A stretch of 40,487 nucleotides of DNA from SIG454 sp045578465 (GCA_045578465.1 JAZNKJ010000012.1:1-40487), one strand, 5' to 3'; shown: positions 6,877-15,920, counted from the first letter of the stretch. Notes: generated from the letters alone by a model not told the origin. Program-made: numbers and translations.

Positions 6877-7358
6877 CTTTTTTCGTTATCGTAAAGCCTT
6901 TCATATGTTCTTTTTAAAGCAAGATATAAAATAACCGCTAATGCGCCGTTATAAAAAATTTCAACCAAAATAATTCTAACCGCAGGCCATATTCCGCTTA
7001 CCTGACCAAAGATAGCGTTAATTCCCTCTAAAACCGCCGTCCAGACAGCAACAAAAATAAATGTTACAAGGGCGTTGTTTCGTCTTATGACATTCTCGCA
7101 GGACACAACCACCAAAAAGCAGGCAAACATATATAAAACTCCGTTAAGCCCTACGCTTGCCCCGACAATTATATCATAGACAAAGCCAAAAATGAGGCCA
7201 AGCCAGATTGCTTCCGTTTTAGAAACATAAAACCCTGCAAAGACGATATAGATTATAAACAAGTTAGGGCTTACGCCAAAAAGCTCCAGAGCAGTAAAGA
7301 GCGTGGTTGAAAGCATTGCTGCCAGGAAGAGATATACTGCATGGTATGTTACTCTCAT
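6873..7358 (-). CDS. mreD: Rod shape-determining protein MreD
   Basis: A 161-residue integral membrane protein with five to six hydrophobic helices, between mreC and mrdA as expected. MreD is part of the elongation complex and interacts with MreC and PBP2 in the membrane. The recognisable family features are the N-terminal helix followed by VSPNLFIIYIVFAGFY and the central glycine-rich GLIFGFVYDIIVGASVGLNG, which matches the conserved MreD pattern G-x-x-x-G-x-x-x-D. It is coupled to mrdA by a four-base overlap and follows mreC by 14 bases. Confidence 0.92.
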   Translation of the reverse strand: MRVTYHAVYLFLAAMLSTTLFTALELFGVSPNLFIIYIVFAGFYVSKTEAIWLGLIFGFVYDIIVGASVGLNGVLYMFACFLVVVSCENVIRRNNALVTFIFVAVWTAVLEGINAIFGQVSGIWPAVRIILVEIFYNGALAVILYLALKRTYERLYDNEKR

Positions 7359-7372
7359 AGTATTCTCTCCTT

Positions 7373-8233
7373 CTATTCTTCGCCTACCGCTGTGTTCTCG
7401 GCCGGGTTATTTGTTATTATCATAACCTTTGAAACGGCCTCAATTTCAGCAGATGTTTCAACAATTGCATATTGAGAAATCCCCTGAACTTCCGGCTTTA
7501 TTTCTATAACCTTGCCGATTTCAATGCCTTTTGGATAAACTCCCCCAAGGCCTGAGGTTTCAAGGTAGTCGCCCACCACTATATCACTGTTTTTAGAGAT
7601 GAAAGAGAGCCTGCATTGACCATCTTTTGAAAGGGACAAATCCCCTTCAACAATCCCTAAATCGCCTGAGCGGATAACTTTTGCGCTCACGCTGTGGCCT
7701 GAGTCAGTAAGAACAGTTACTCTTGCCCAGGTTGAGCCTAAATCACTTATTCTTCCAAGAAGGACATTCTCCCCTGAGATGACGCCCTGACCTATTTTAA
7801 GGCCGTCTGCCGTTCCTTTGTCAATAATAAAGCTTTCATACCAGTTTGATGCGCTTCTGGAAATTACCTCTGCGCTTACAAGCTCTAAACTCGGATAGGC
7901 TTCGGAAAGTTCAAGGAGGGCACGAAGGTCTTTATTTTCTCTGTCTGCCCCTTCGCTTTTCCTTATTCTCGCTTCAAGCTCTTTCTTCTCACTTTTCAGC
8001 TTTTCGTTCTCTTTTCGAAGCTCATCTATATCTCCGAAATAGCCGAAAAAGCCCGTAACCTTTCTGCCTACCCATGTGCAGGCATCGGAAAGAGGGGTTA
8101 TAACCACCATTGCAACATTACCCATAAAGGTTGACTTGGTTTTTGTTGCATTGATAACCCCTAAAACAACACTTACTGAAATTGTTATTGTAAGAAGGAG
8201 AACAAAAATTCTGTTCCCGAAAAGCTTTCTCAT
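7373..8233 (-). CDS. mreC: Rod shape-determining protein MreC
   Basis: A 286-residue bitopic protein: a short cytoplasmic start, one membrane helix (about residues 8-28), a coiled coil of Glu, Lys and Leu heptads (about 70-112), and a periphery-facing beta-barrel domain. Barrel motifs include SASNWYESFIIDKGTADGLK and VLLGRISDLGSTWARVTVLT. MreC forms filaments or dimers that activate PBP2. The acidic C-terminus is short. Gene order mreB-mreC-mreD-mrdA is the standard one. Confidence 0.95.
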   Translation of the reverse strand: MRKLFGNRIFVLLLTITISVSVVLGVINATKTKSTFMGNVAMVVITPLSDACTWVGRKVTGFFGYFGDIDELRKENEKLKSEKKELEARIRKSEGADRENKDLRALLELSEAYPSLELVSAEVISRSASNWYESFIIDKGTADGLKIGQGVISGENVLLGRISDLGSTWARVTVLTDSGHSVSAKVIRSGDLGIVEGDLSLSKDGQCRLSFISKNSDIVVGDYLETSGLGGVYPKGIEIGKVIEIKPEVQGISQYAIVETSAEIEAVSKVMIITNNPAENTAVGEE

Positions 8234-8254
8234 TTAAATCTCTCCGATTAAATC

Positions 8255-9250
8255 TTATTCACCTAAAAATATGTTCTTCATTTCCTTAGCGTTAGAAGCC
8301 GCTCTGCCTGTGCCTAATGCAACGCAGTGCATTGGTTCTTCCGCAATGTAAACAGGAATGTCAATATTCTTGTTTATGAGCATACCGAGACCTCTTAATG
8401 TTGCCCCGCCGCCTGATAAAACGATACCCGTTTCATAGATATCAGCTGCAAGTTCAGGTGGAGTTTTTTCAAGAACTGCTTTAATTCCGTCAATAATCAT
8501 TTCAAGGCTTTCTGAAATTGCCTCACGGATTTCTGATGAATCAACAGAAACATTCTTAGGAAGACCTGAAACGCTGTCGCGACCGTGAACTTCCATTCTG
8601 AGTTCATCCTTCATAGGACAAGCGGAGCCAATCTGAACCTTAACTTCTTCTGCTGTTATTGCGCCGAGGCTTAAATTATATTTTCTCTTCATATACGCAA
8701 TAATATCCTCATCAAAGCGGTTTCCTGCAACTTTAACAGAGTCAGAAACAACAATACCGCCGAGAGAAATTACAGCAATCTCTGTTACGCCGCCACCGAT
8801 ATCAACAATCATAGAGCCCATTGGTCTTGAAACTTCAATGCCTGCGCCGATTGCAGCCGCCATAGGTTCTTCAATCAAATAAACCTTTTTAGCCCCTGCG
8901 CTCATTCCAGCTTCCTTAATAGCTCTTTTTTCAACCTCTGTTACGCAGGCAGGGATTGCCATAACAACAACAGGGCGGAGGAATGAATTCTTTGTCGCCT
9001 TCTTTACGAAAGCTTTAAGCATAGATGTTGTTGTGTCAAAGTTTGCGATAACGCCCTCTTTAACAGGTGTTATTGCGCAAAGATTCTTATGGGTTCTTCC
9101 AAGCATTTCCTTAGCTTCTGATCCCACAGCAACAACTGTTCCGTCCACTTCGCTTATTGCAACAACAGACGGTTCATCAAGGATTATATGATCCTTTGAG
9201 CATATTATTGTGTTAGATGTTCCAATGTCAATTCCAAGTTCTAATGGCAT
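8255..9250 (-). CDS. mreB: Rod shape-determining actin homologue MreB
   Basis: A 331-residue actin-fold ATPase that forms membrane-bound filaments guiding lateral wall synthesis. The N-terminal phosphate loop reads LGIDIGTSNTII. The phosphate-2/adenosine motifs are IVDIGGGVTEIAVISLGG in the middle and GIVLSGGGATLRGLGMLI near the C-terminus. The chosen ATG at 9250 follows GAGTGATAAAA; an in-frame GTG nine bases further upstream (9259) lacks a good ribosome site. The tail KEMKNIFLGE is short. It is the first of the four elongation genes, 24 bases after maf, with no promoter visible in that gap. Confidence 0.95.
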   Translation of the reverse strand: MPLELGIDIGTSNTIICSKDHIILDEPSVVAISEVDGTVVAVGSEAKEMLGRTHKNLCAITPVKEGVIANFDTTTSMLKAFVKKATKNSFLRPVVVMAIPACVTEVEKRAIKEAGMSAGAKKVYLIEEPMAAAIGAGIEVSRPMGSMIVDIGGGVTEIAVISLGGIVVSDSVKVAGNRFDEDIIAYMKRKYNLSLGAITAEEVKVQIGSACPMKDELRMEVHGRDSVSGLPKNVSVDSSEIREAISESLEMIIDGIKAVLEKTPPELAADIYETGIVLSGGGATLRGLGMLINKNIDIPVYIAEEPMHCVALGTGRAASNAKEMKNIFLGE

Positions 9251-9274
9251 TTTTATCACTCTTTCTTTAAAAAT

Positions 9275-9868
9275 TTATATTTCTAAAAGGGATATGTTAA
9301 AATCCTCTTTTAATAATTTACATATTCTTTCAACTGGAAGTCCCACGATATTAAAATAATCGCCGTGGATTTCCTCAACAAACATAGAAGCTTTAAGCTG
9401 GATACCATAAGCACCTGCTTTGTCCATAGGCTCTTTTGTCTTTACATAGCCGTCAATTTCGTCCTCTGAAAGAGCCCTGAATTTAACAAAGCTTTCTACC
9501 GCCCCAGCCCGCTTCTCCCCTGTTTCTTTATCGCAAATGCAATAGCCCGTTAAAACAGAGTGGGTATTACCGCTGAGGAGACGGAGCATTCTCTTTGCAT
9601 CTTCGTCATTTTTCGGTTTTCCCATTATTTCATTTTCGCAGACCACCATTGTGTCTGCCGTTATAACAATTGCATCCTCAGGGCAATTTTTTGCGTTTCT
9701 GACCTGTTCATTCTTTGTTTCGGCAAGAGAGGTTACAATCTCCGGAAAGGGAAGGCTTAAATCAACAACTTCTTCTCCCTCTGCGGTTATAATTTCAAAC
9801 TTTAAGCCCACATTTTCAAGAAGTTCTTTTCTTCTCGGAGACTGAGAGCCGAGTATAATTTTTTTCAT
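9275..9868 (-). CDS. maf: Maf/YhdE-type nucleoside triphosphate pyrophosphatase
   Basis: A 197-residue cytoplasmic enzyme of the Maf/HAM1 structural family, which hydrolyses non-canonical or canonical NTPs such as dTTP, UTP or m5UTP to monophosphates. It was first linked to septum inhibition in Bacillus, where it also neighbours mreB. Motifs: the N-terminal SQSPRRKELL (residues about 8-17), the metal site around ITADTMVV with a downstream K-P-K, and the conserved GAYGIQLKA and FNIVGLPVERI. It overlaps the preceding Gx transporter gene by four bases. Confidence 0.95.
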   Translation of the reverse strand: MKKIILGSQSPRRKELLENVGLKFEIITAEGEEVVDLSLPFPEIVTSLAETKNEQVRNAKNCPEDAIVITADTMVVCENEIMGKPKNDEDAKRMLRLLSGNTHSVLTGYCICDKETGEKRAGAVESFVKFRALSEDEIDGYVKTKEPMDKAGAYGIQLKASMFVEEIHGDYFNIVGLPVERICKLLKEDFNISLLEI

Positions 9869-10371
9869 CTTTTAATCAGTCCTGTCTTATGACAAAATAT
9901 TTTTGCGCCGTAGCCGGATATAACTCCGCCGATACATCCCAAAATGGTCAAAACCGGGAGATAGGAGAAAAGGCTCAGGCTTCCAAATATAACCGACGCC
10001 ACAATAATCTGAGTAAGGTTATGGAAAAATGCGCCGACAACGCTTATTCCCACCTCGGAAAGCTTTGGATAAAACAGCTTTTTAAAGAGCCACATAAATA
10101 GAGCGCTTATAACTGCACCGCCTACGCTATACGGAATTGCGCTTACCCCACCATAAAGGAAACAGCCAAGGGTTGAGCGAAGGAGGGCGACCAGAATACT
10201 TCCGCCGCCGCCAAGATAAAAGAGTGTCCAGACAGTTGCGATATTAGCAAAGCCCAGCTTTCCGCCGGGGATAATGAATGCACTAAGCATACCTTCTGCA
10301 ATCTGCAAAACAATTCCCACAGAAATCATAAGAGAAAGGACTGTGATTTTCTTTGCACTTATTTTTTTCAT
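9865..10371 (-). CDS. Gx transporter family membrane protein (HepS/ECF-like)
   Basis: A 168-residue membrane protein with about five helices and glycine-rich loops, opening with ISAKKITVLSLMISVGIVLQ and containing FIIPGGKLGFANIATVWTL, the hallmark of the Gx transporter group often labelled heptaprenyl diphosphate synthase component I. These resemble ECF substrate-binding subunits. In Clostridia and Listeria relatives they occur beside NusG-domain-II proteins and quinone or flavin-linked electron transfer genes, and the substrate is not settled. Here it is sandwiched between the NusG-II gene (one-base overlap) and maf (four-base overlap). Confidence 0.85.
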   Translation of the reverse strand: MKKISAKKITVLSLMISVGIVLQIAEGMLSAFIIPGGKLGFANIATVWTLFYLGGGGSILVALLRSTLGCFLYGGVSAIPYSVGGAVISALFMWLFKKLFYPKLSEVGISVVGAFFHNLTQIIVASVIFGSLSLFSYLPVLTILGCIGGVISGYGAKIFCHKTGLIKR

Positions 10372-10742
10372 CAGTGGCTCACCTTATCAACCTTTCCGTC
10401 TTGTCCTGCAATTTCAATCATAAGACGATTGGGAAGGCAGACTATTTTCTGATTTGTTTTGCTTATTTTGCCCATTTTAACATCAAGTTTATCAGGGCAA
10501 GAGGCTTCCTCAACAAAAACACAGCCATCTTCTATTCTAACCGTGTTTGAGCCAAACTCTGTGTCAATCTTTATAATTTTTGTTTCGTTTTTGAGATTAT
10601 AGCTTGCATATACTTTTCCGTTGGTGGTTATTACCACTCTTTCTCCGCTTTCGCCTTTTAAGAAAAAGCCCTGGAAAATCAAAACTGCTACGGAAACAAC
10701 AAGCAAAACCGCCGTGACTATCTTATCCGAGAATGTCATCAC
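10371..10742 (-). CDS. NusG domain II-containing membrane-anchored protein
   Basis: A 123-residue protein with one N-terminal membrane helix (about residues 8-25), then a small beta-rich domain outside the membrane. The sequence pattern VVITTNGKVYASYNLKNET, then IDTEFGSNTVRIEDGCVFV, a Cys in EASCPDKLDV, and CLPNRLMIEI is that of the NusG domain II (DUF1312) family. These proteins are not the transcription factor; they are extracytoplasmic and nearly always paired with a Gx transporter, as here. The two conserved Cys residues (in SCPD and VCLP) may face each other. The molecular role is unknown. Confidence 0.88.
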   Translation of the reverse strand: MMTFSDKIVTAVLLVVSVAVLIFQGFFLKGESGERVVITTNGKVYASYNLKNETKIIKIDTEFGSNTVRIEDGCVFVEEASCPDKLDVKMGKISKTNQKIVCLPNRLMIEIAGQDGKVDKVSH

Positions 10743-12796
10743 AACACTCCTTTGTTATAATGCAATCTTGTGTATTCTCCTTTAAAATCCTTTCTATCAA
10801 AGAAGGATGCGCAGACACCGTCAACCCTTTTCTCGTCCTCAACCGTGAAATAAATAAGAAGACTTTCGGCTCCGCTTTTTGCTATATCATCAAGCTTATC
10901 CCCCATATAAAGTGGGAGAGAATTTAAAACAACGCTCCGACAGTTTTCTCCGTCTTTTACAACGGGGAATTTAATGCCTTTTCGGTCTGTTAAATAATTT
11001 ATATCTCTGTTGCAGGGGCAGTTGTTATTATTTCTTACGATACAGTTTTCCGTTATCATAAGGGGAAGATGCCCATAGACCATAGTTTCTACGGATAATC
11101 CTTTTTTCATATCCCTTATTGCTCCTAAGTTAAGCTCAGGAGAGAGGGTAACACCTTTAAAAGCTTTTTCTTTTAAAAGGTCAAGGGCGAAACTGTTAAA
11201 GACATTAAGACGGAAGCCCCCGTATTTGATAAAATCATCTTCATCCAAAAAGGCTAAATTATTCACAAGGAGCTTATTAAAGCCAAGACCTTTTAAGATT
11301 TTAAGCCTTTTTCTTGTTTCTTTTTCGTCTTTGATTATGCTTTCAGTTTCTATAACTATTTTGTCCTTATAAGGAGCAAATTCTTCTGTGTATTTAAGAA
11401 GAACACTGTCTAAAACATAAAACCTTTCAAACTCATAGTCCTTTGCCGAATAAAATTGATTGATATTTGCAACCCGGCAAGAGAATGTTGCCTCTTCTTT
11501 TTCCTTTTCCTTAATTTCTTTAATGGCATAATCGCCCTTTCTTCTGAATAAAGAAAGGTATTCTTCTTCAAATTTTGAGAGGGCGCATCTTCTAAGTTCG
11601 TTTATCTGTCCAACCGCCATAAAGGGCGCGCCTTTTATCTCTACTTCGATATTTTCAAACTCAAAGGGTGTTCCCCCCGTTTTGTTTATTTTCTCGCAAA
11701 ACAGTTCTTTTGTTACAACTTTACTTTCGCCTTTTTCTAGAACATCTTCAAGAGAAACAGTAACTTCAACGCCTTCCCCTTTGATAGTAAGGCTTGGGGT
11801 TTCCCCTTCAATAAGCTTTGCTTTTGCGCTAAGCTTTATTTTCTTTTCGCGGTTTGGAGTTTCATATTTATCGTTTTCCTGTTTCTCATAGGGGTTATCA
11901 GGCTTATTAAAGCAAAACATTTCTTTGCCTTTTCTGCCCGTAAGATAACCGTCAGTCTGTCCGCCTCGATAAAAAATTCTGTCAAGGCGCTCTAAATCTT
12001 CTTTTGTTGGCATTTCGCCTGAGTCAATATACTTTCTGTATATACCGACCACCAAGGAAACATATTCTGCACCTTTCATTCTCCCCTCAATTTTAAGAGA
12101 GGAAACGCCTATTTCTTTCATCTCGTTTATATGGTTTAAGGCGCATAAGTCTTTAAGGCTCAGGTAAAAGCCTTTATCATTATTATCGTTTATTTTATAT
12201 TCAAGTCGGCAAGGCTGGGCACACTTTCCGCGGTTTCCTGACCTGCCGCCGAGCACACTGCTTAAAAGGCACTGCCCTGAATAGCACATACAAAGGGCGC
12301 CATGGGCAAATACTTCAAGCTTTACATCTGTTTCATTTTTAATCTTCTTTATTTCTTCAAGAGAAAGTTCACGGGATAAGACAACCTGCTCCGCCCCCAT
12401 TTTAGAAAGGGCTTTTACCCCTGATATATTATGGGCGGTCATTTGCGTACTCGCGTGAACGGGTAATTCGGGGAAATTCTCCTTTACAAGAGAGAATAGA
12501 CCTAAATCCTGAACAATAACTGCATCAACGCCTATATCATTGAGCATTTTAAGATAGTCCATGGCTCCACTCATTTCTCTGTCGGAAATCAAGGTGTTCA
12601 CGGTTACATAAACCTTTACACCTCTTAAGTGGCAATAATCCACCGCAATTTTCAGTTCTTCATCAGAAAAGTTATCGGCATAACTTCTTGCACCGAAAAG
12701 TTTTCCTGCAAGATAAACCGCATCAGCCCCTGACAAAACCGCCGCTTTCAGGCATTCCATATTCCCCGCAGGCGCAAGCAATTCAATTTTATTCAT
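10739..12796 (-). CDS. U32 family protein (tRNA/rRNA hydroxylation-type) with DUF3656
   Basis: A 685-residue U32 family protein. The N-terminal domain starts IELLAPAGNMECLKAAVLSG. The U32 signature EVFAHGALCMCYSGQCLLS, near residue 165, is followed by GNRGKCAQPCRLEY, giving the Cys cluster that binds iron-sulfur or metal in RlhA/TrhP relatives. Those enzymes make 5-hydroxycytidine or 5-hydroxyuridine on rRNA or tRNA, using prephenate-linked chemistry. The C-terminal part matches the long form with the DUF3656 insertion, including a second Cys cluster CIVRNNNNCPCNRD. It overlaps neighbours by four bases on both sides. Which RNA it modifies cannot be read here; collagenase activity is an old label. 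Confidence 0.88.
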   Translation of the reverse strand: MNKIELLAPAGNMECLKAAVLSGADAVYLAGKLFGARSYADNFSDEELKIAVDYCHLRGVKVYVTVNTLISDREMSGAMDYLKMLNDIGVDAVIVQDLGLFSLVKENFPELPVHASTQMTAHNISGVKALSKMGAEQVVLSRELSLEEIKKIKNETDVKLEVFAHGALCMCYSGQCLLSSVLGGRSGNRGKCAQPCRLEYKINDNNDKGFYLSLKDLCALNHINEMKEIGVSSLKIEGRMKGAEYVSLVVGIYRKYIDSGEMPTKEDLERLDRIFYRGGQTDGYLTGRKGKEMFCFNKPDNPYEKQENDKYETPNREKKIKLSAKAKLIEGETPSLTIKGEGVEVTVSLEDVLEKGESKVVTKELFCEKINKTGGTPFEFENIEVEIKGAPFMAVGQINELRRCALSKFEEEYLSLFRRKGDYAIKEIKEKEKEEATFSCRVANINQFYSAKDYEFERFYVLDSVLLKYTEEFAPYKDKIVIETESIIKDEKETRKRLKILKGLGFNKLLVNNLAFLDEDDFIKYGGFRLNVFNSFALDLLKEKAFKGVTLSPELNLGAIRDMKKGLSVETMVYGHLPLMITENCIVRNNNNCPCNRDINYLTDRKGIKFPVVKDGENCRSVVLNSLPLYMGDKLDDIAKSGAESLLIYFTVEDEKRVDGVCASFFDRKDFKGEYTRLHYNKGVL

Positions 12797-13086
12797 CGTC
12801 TTCCTGTTCTTCTCTCAAGCTCATTTATTCTTCTTTTGAGCTGTTCGTTTTCGTTAATGACTTCTCTTACCTTATCGTTTCTTTTAAGAAAATCGTCTGC
12901 AATATTTATAGCGGTCAAAACAGCCTTACTGTAATTTGTCAGATAGCTATTGGCTTCTCCGATTTCCTTCATTTTGTTATCAACCAACTCCGCAACTTTT
13001 TTGATATAAGCCGCATCATCATCAGAAGTTAAGGAATATGAAATTCCGCCAATGGTAACTTTAACTCTGTTCTTTTCCACTATCAT
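12793..13086 (-). CDS. zapA: Cell division protein ZapA
   Basis: A 97-residue FtsZ-bundling protein. The N-terminal globular part has the conserved KVTIGGISYSLTSDDDAAYI and KKVAELVDNKM, which are ZapA head-domain motifs; the second half is a long charged helix (RNDKVREVINENEQLKRRIN) that forms the dimer and tetramer coiled coil. The size is usual for Firmicute ZapA. It overlaps the U32 and nudF genes by four bases each, as in many Clostridia. Confidence 0.93.
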   Translation of the reverse strand: MIVEKNRVKVTIGGISYSLTSDDDAAYIKKVAELVDNKMKEIGEANSYLTNYSKAVLTAINIADDFLKRNDKVREVINENEQLKRRINELERRTGRR

Positions 13087-13625
13087 TTGCCTCCTTTCAA
13101 TTTCTCCATGGCCATTAAAAAGCCAACTATGGTTTTTCCGTCATTTATCTCATTATTCATTATCATTTTGTGAACTTTTTCTATGGGGAAAAATTCAACA
13201 TCCAAAAATTCGTCTTCGTCAGGATTTGCCTTTCCGAATTCAAGGCCCTTTGCCAGATAGAGATGGTCAATCTCATCCGTAAACCCAGGGGATGGGTAGA
13301 AAGCGCAAAGATATTCAAAATGCTTTGCGGTTGCTCCTGTTTCCTCTAAGAGTTCCCGTCTTCCACAGACTTCCCTGTCTTCGCCTTTATCCCTTTTCCC
13401 GGCAGGAATCTCATATATGGCTTTATCATAAGGTTTTCTGTACTGCTTGACCAGAATAACCTTATCGTCATCAGTTATGGCAAGAATTCCAACACCGCCC
13501 GGATGTCTCACAATTTCCCTCTCTGCCATATCTCCATTTGGAAGAGAAACCGTGTCAACCGACACATCGATAATTTTTCCTTTAAAGATTTCTTTGGTGG
13601 ATACTGTCTTTTCTTCAAGGACCAT
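13083..13625 (-). CDS. nudF: Nudix hydrolase, ADP-ribose pyrophosphatase type
   Basis: A 180-residue Nudix enzyme that most likely cleaves ADP-ribose to AMP and ribose-5-phosphate. The Nudix box is complete at residues 76-98 with G76, E82, R90-E91, E94-E95 and G97, giving the Mg-binding Glu set. The N-terminal beta-strands (STKEIFKGKIIDVSVDTVSL) and the VKQYRKPYDKAIYEIPAGK block before the box fit the NudF/ADPRase branch. It is two bases from nfnB and overlaps zapA by four. Being next to an NADP-linked enzyme, turnover of NAD breakdown products is a reasonable inference. Confidence 0.92.
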   Translation of the reverse strand: MVLEEKTVSTKEIFKGKIIDVSVDTVSLPNGDMAEREIVRHPGGVGILAITDDDKVILVKQYRKPYDKAIYEIPAGKRDKGEDREVCGRRELLEETGATAKHFEYLCAFYPSPGFTDEIDHLYLAKGLEFGKANPDEDEFLDVEFFPIEKVHKMIMNNEINDGKTIVGFLMAMEKLKGGK

Positions 13626-13627
13626 AT

Positions 13628-15019
13628 CTATTTCTCCTTTAAATATTCGTCAATTGCCTTAGCAGCATTTTTCCCTGCACCCATAGCAAGAATAACTGTT
13701 GCGGCGCCTGTTACCGCATCTCCGCCTGCAAAGACACCCTCTTTGCTTGTGGCACCTGTTTCGTCTTTTGCGACTATACAGCCACGCTTATTGACTTCGA
13801 TATCGGGAGTTGTATTTTTTATAAGCGGATTTGGGCTTTGACCGATTGCCATAACAACAGAATCAACATCTAAAACAAACTCGCTGCCCTCTATCGGGAC
13901 AGGTCTGGCTCTTCCGCTCTCATCCGCCTCGGAAAGCTCCATTTTAATACACTCAATTCCTTCAACCCAGCCGTCATTTCCTAAAATTTTAGTTGGGTTT
14001 GTAAGGAGCATAAACTCGATACCCTCTTCTTTTGCGTGGTGGATTTCTTCAAGCCTTGCAGGCATTTCCTCTTCGCTTCGTCTGTAAACAATATAGACAT
14101 TTTCAGCACCGAGACGCTTTGCGCATCTTGCCGCATCCATAGCAACATTTCCTCCACCAACAACAGCAACACTTTTGCCGAAATATATTGGGGTGTCATA
14201 TTCAGGGAATTTATAAGCTTTCATAAGATTAATTCGGGTTAAAAACTCATTGGCGCTGTAAACACCGTTAAGGCTTTCCCCCTCAATCTTCATAAAGCTT
14301 GGAAGTCCTGCCCCTGTGCCGATAAACACGGCGGAGAAGCCTTCCTCTTCTAAAAGCTCATCAACTGATAAAACCTTACCGATTACCATATTGGTTTCGA
14401 TTTTAACGCCATAGCTTTTGAGCTTGTCAATTTCTTTCTGAACAATTTCTTTCGGGAGACGGAACTGAGGGATTCCATACATCAAAACTCCCCCTGCCGT
14501 ATGAAAGGCTTCGAAAATTGTTACATCATATCCCATTTTTGCAAGGTCTCCTGCGCAGGAAAGACCTGATGGGCCTGAGCCTACAATTGCAACCTTTTTG
14601 CCTTTTCTCTCTGGGCTTTCAATTTCGTCTTTTCCGTTTTTCATATGATAGTCAGCAACAAATCGCTCTAATCTGCCGATGCCCACGCTCTCGCCTTTAA
14701 TTCCTCGGACGCAGTATTTTTCACACTGGTTCTCCTGAGGGCAAACACGACCGCAAACAGCGGGAAGAGAATTTGTTTCGCTTATTTTCTTGTAAGCCTC
14801 TTCAAACTTACCCTCTGCAACAAGTCCTATAAATTCAGGAATTTTTACGCAGACAGGACAGCCTGACATACACGGCTTATTTTTACAGTTCAGGCATCTT
14901 TTTGCCTCTTCAATTGCCATTTCTTCTGTATAACCAAGAGAAACTTCCTCAAAGTTTTTATTTCTTACTTGGGGGAGTTGCTCTGGCATTTTAGTTTTAT
15001 TCGGGGACATATTAGCCAT
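13628..15019 (-). CDS. nfnB: NfnB: bifurcating ferredoxin:NADP+ transhydrogenase, large subunit (GltA-like)
   Basis: A 463-residue iron-sulfur flavoprotein. The N-terminus has two Cys groups, C42, C45, C50, C54 (RCLNCKNKPCMSGC) and C89, C93, C99, C103, which bind two [4Fe-4S] clusters. A FAD Rossmann motif follows (VAIVGSGPSGLSCAGDLA), and an NADP one (VAVVGGGNVAMDAARCAKRL). With NfnA it oxidises NADPH while reducing ferredoxin and NAD+ (or the reverse). The reading frame extends to 15043, but ATG 15019 is preferred: it overlaps the nfnA stop as TAATG and has GGAGGGG upstream. Stand-alone glutamate synthase small subunit is the alternative, disfavoured by the nfnA neighbour. Confidence 0.93.
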   Translation of the reverse strand: MANMSPNKTKMPEQLPQVRNKNFEEVSLGYTEEMAIEEAKRCLNCKNKPCMSGCPVCVKIPEFIGLVAEGKFEEAYKKISETNSLPAVCGRVCPQENQCEKYCVRGIKGESVGIGRLERFVADYHMKNGKDEIESPERKGKKVAIVGSGPSGLSCAGDLAKMGYDVTIFEAFHTAGGVLMYGIPQFRLPKEIVQKEIDKLKSYGVKIETNMVIGKVLSVDELLEEEGFSAVFIGTGAGLPSFMKIEGESLNGVYSANEFLTRINLMKAYKFPEYDTPIYFGKSVAVVGGGNVAMDAARCAKRLGAENVYIVYRRSEEEMPARLEEIHHAKEEGIEFMLLTNPTKILGNDGWVEGIECIKMELSEADESGRARPVPIEGSEFVLDVDSVVMAIGQSPNPLIKNTTPDIEVNKRGCIVAKDETGATSKEGVFAGGDAVTGAATVILAMGAGKNAAKAIDEYLKEK

Positions 15020-15858
15020 TAGTTCATCCCCTCCATTCTGCATCTGTGGTTCTTTCTTGATACTTCTTCCTGAGTTTTAAACATTTTGGAGCGCATAATT
15101 GCCTCATCAAAGTCAACCAGGTGTCCGTCAAAGTCAGGGCCGTCAACGCAGGCAAACTTAGTTTCCCCGCCAACTGTAAGACGGCATCCGCCACACATAC
15201 CCGTTCCGTCAATCATAACAGGGTTCATACTTACGATAGTTTTTATATTATGCTTTTTGGTTAAGTCGCAAACAGCTTTCATCATAACAAGTGGGCCGAT
15301 TGCCACAACCAAGTCATAGTCAGCTCCGCTTAAAATAAGTTCTTCAAGTTTTGCCGTAACAAAACCTTTATTTCCGTTGGATCCGTCGTCAGTCATAGTA
15401 TATAAATTAGTGCAGGCATTTTTGCACTCATCTTCTATGATTATCATCTCTTTATTCCGAAAACCGTTTATCATATCCACTTCTGCTCCCAAAGAGTGAA
15501 GCTTTTTCGCCTGAGGATATGCGATAGCAGTTCCGAGACCGCCACCTATAACAGCAACTTTTTTAACATTTTCAAAATGAGAAGCAACGCCAAGAGGGCC
15601 TACAAAATCCAAGATATAGTCCCCCGTATTTAAAGTGTCAAGATACTCCGTTGAAGCTCCCACTTTCTGATATATAATTGTAACTGTGCCTTTTTCTCTA
15701 TCATAATCCGCAATGGTAAAGGGAATCCTCTCCCCGTTTTCGTCTACGCGAAGAATTATAAATTGTCCCGGCTCTGCCTTTTTTGCTATGTAAGGCGCCT
15801 CTATTTCCATTAGTGAAACCGCAGGATTTAAGACTTCCTTTTTCGCTATCTTAAACAA
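15019..15858 (-). CDS. nfnA: NfnA: transhydrogenase small subunit, FAD/NAD-binding
   Basis: A 279-residue ferredoxin-NADP reductase-like subunit. The N-terminal FAD barrel contains KAEPGQFIILRVDENGERIP. The central NAD fold has VAVIGGGLGTAIAYPQAKKL. The C-terminal [2Fe-2S] ligand Cys residues are C222, C225 and C237 (MCGGCRLTVGGETKFAC). It is the NAD+-reducing partner in Nfn. The start is a TTG at 15858, directly after AAGGAGAGG, and gives the usual family N-terminus MFKIAKKEVLNPAV; an upstream TTG at 15888 adds ten residues without a ribosome site. Transcribed from the promoter at 15921-15949, first gene of the long array. Confidence 0.92.
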   Translation of the reverse strand: MFKIAKKEVLNPAVSLMEIEAPYIAKKAEPGQFIILRVDENGERIPFTIADYDREKGTVTIIYQKVGASTEYLDTLNTGDYILDFVGPLGVASHFENVKKVAVIGGGLGTAIAYPQAKKLHSLGAEVDMINGFRNKEMIIIEDECKNACTNLYTMTDDGSNGNKGFVTAKLEELILSGADYDLVVAIGPLVMMKAVCDLTKKHNIKTIVSMNPVMIDGTGMCGGCRLTVGGETKFACVDGPDFDGHLVDFDEAIMRSKMFKTQEEVSRKNHRCRMEGMN

Positions 15859-15920
15859 TTTCTTCCTCTCCTTTTTCTTTTCTGTCAATTTCTAAATATC
15901 CTTATAATTCGCCAAATTTA

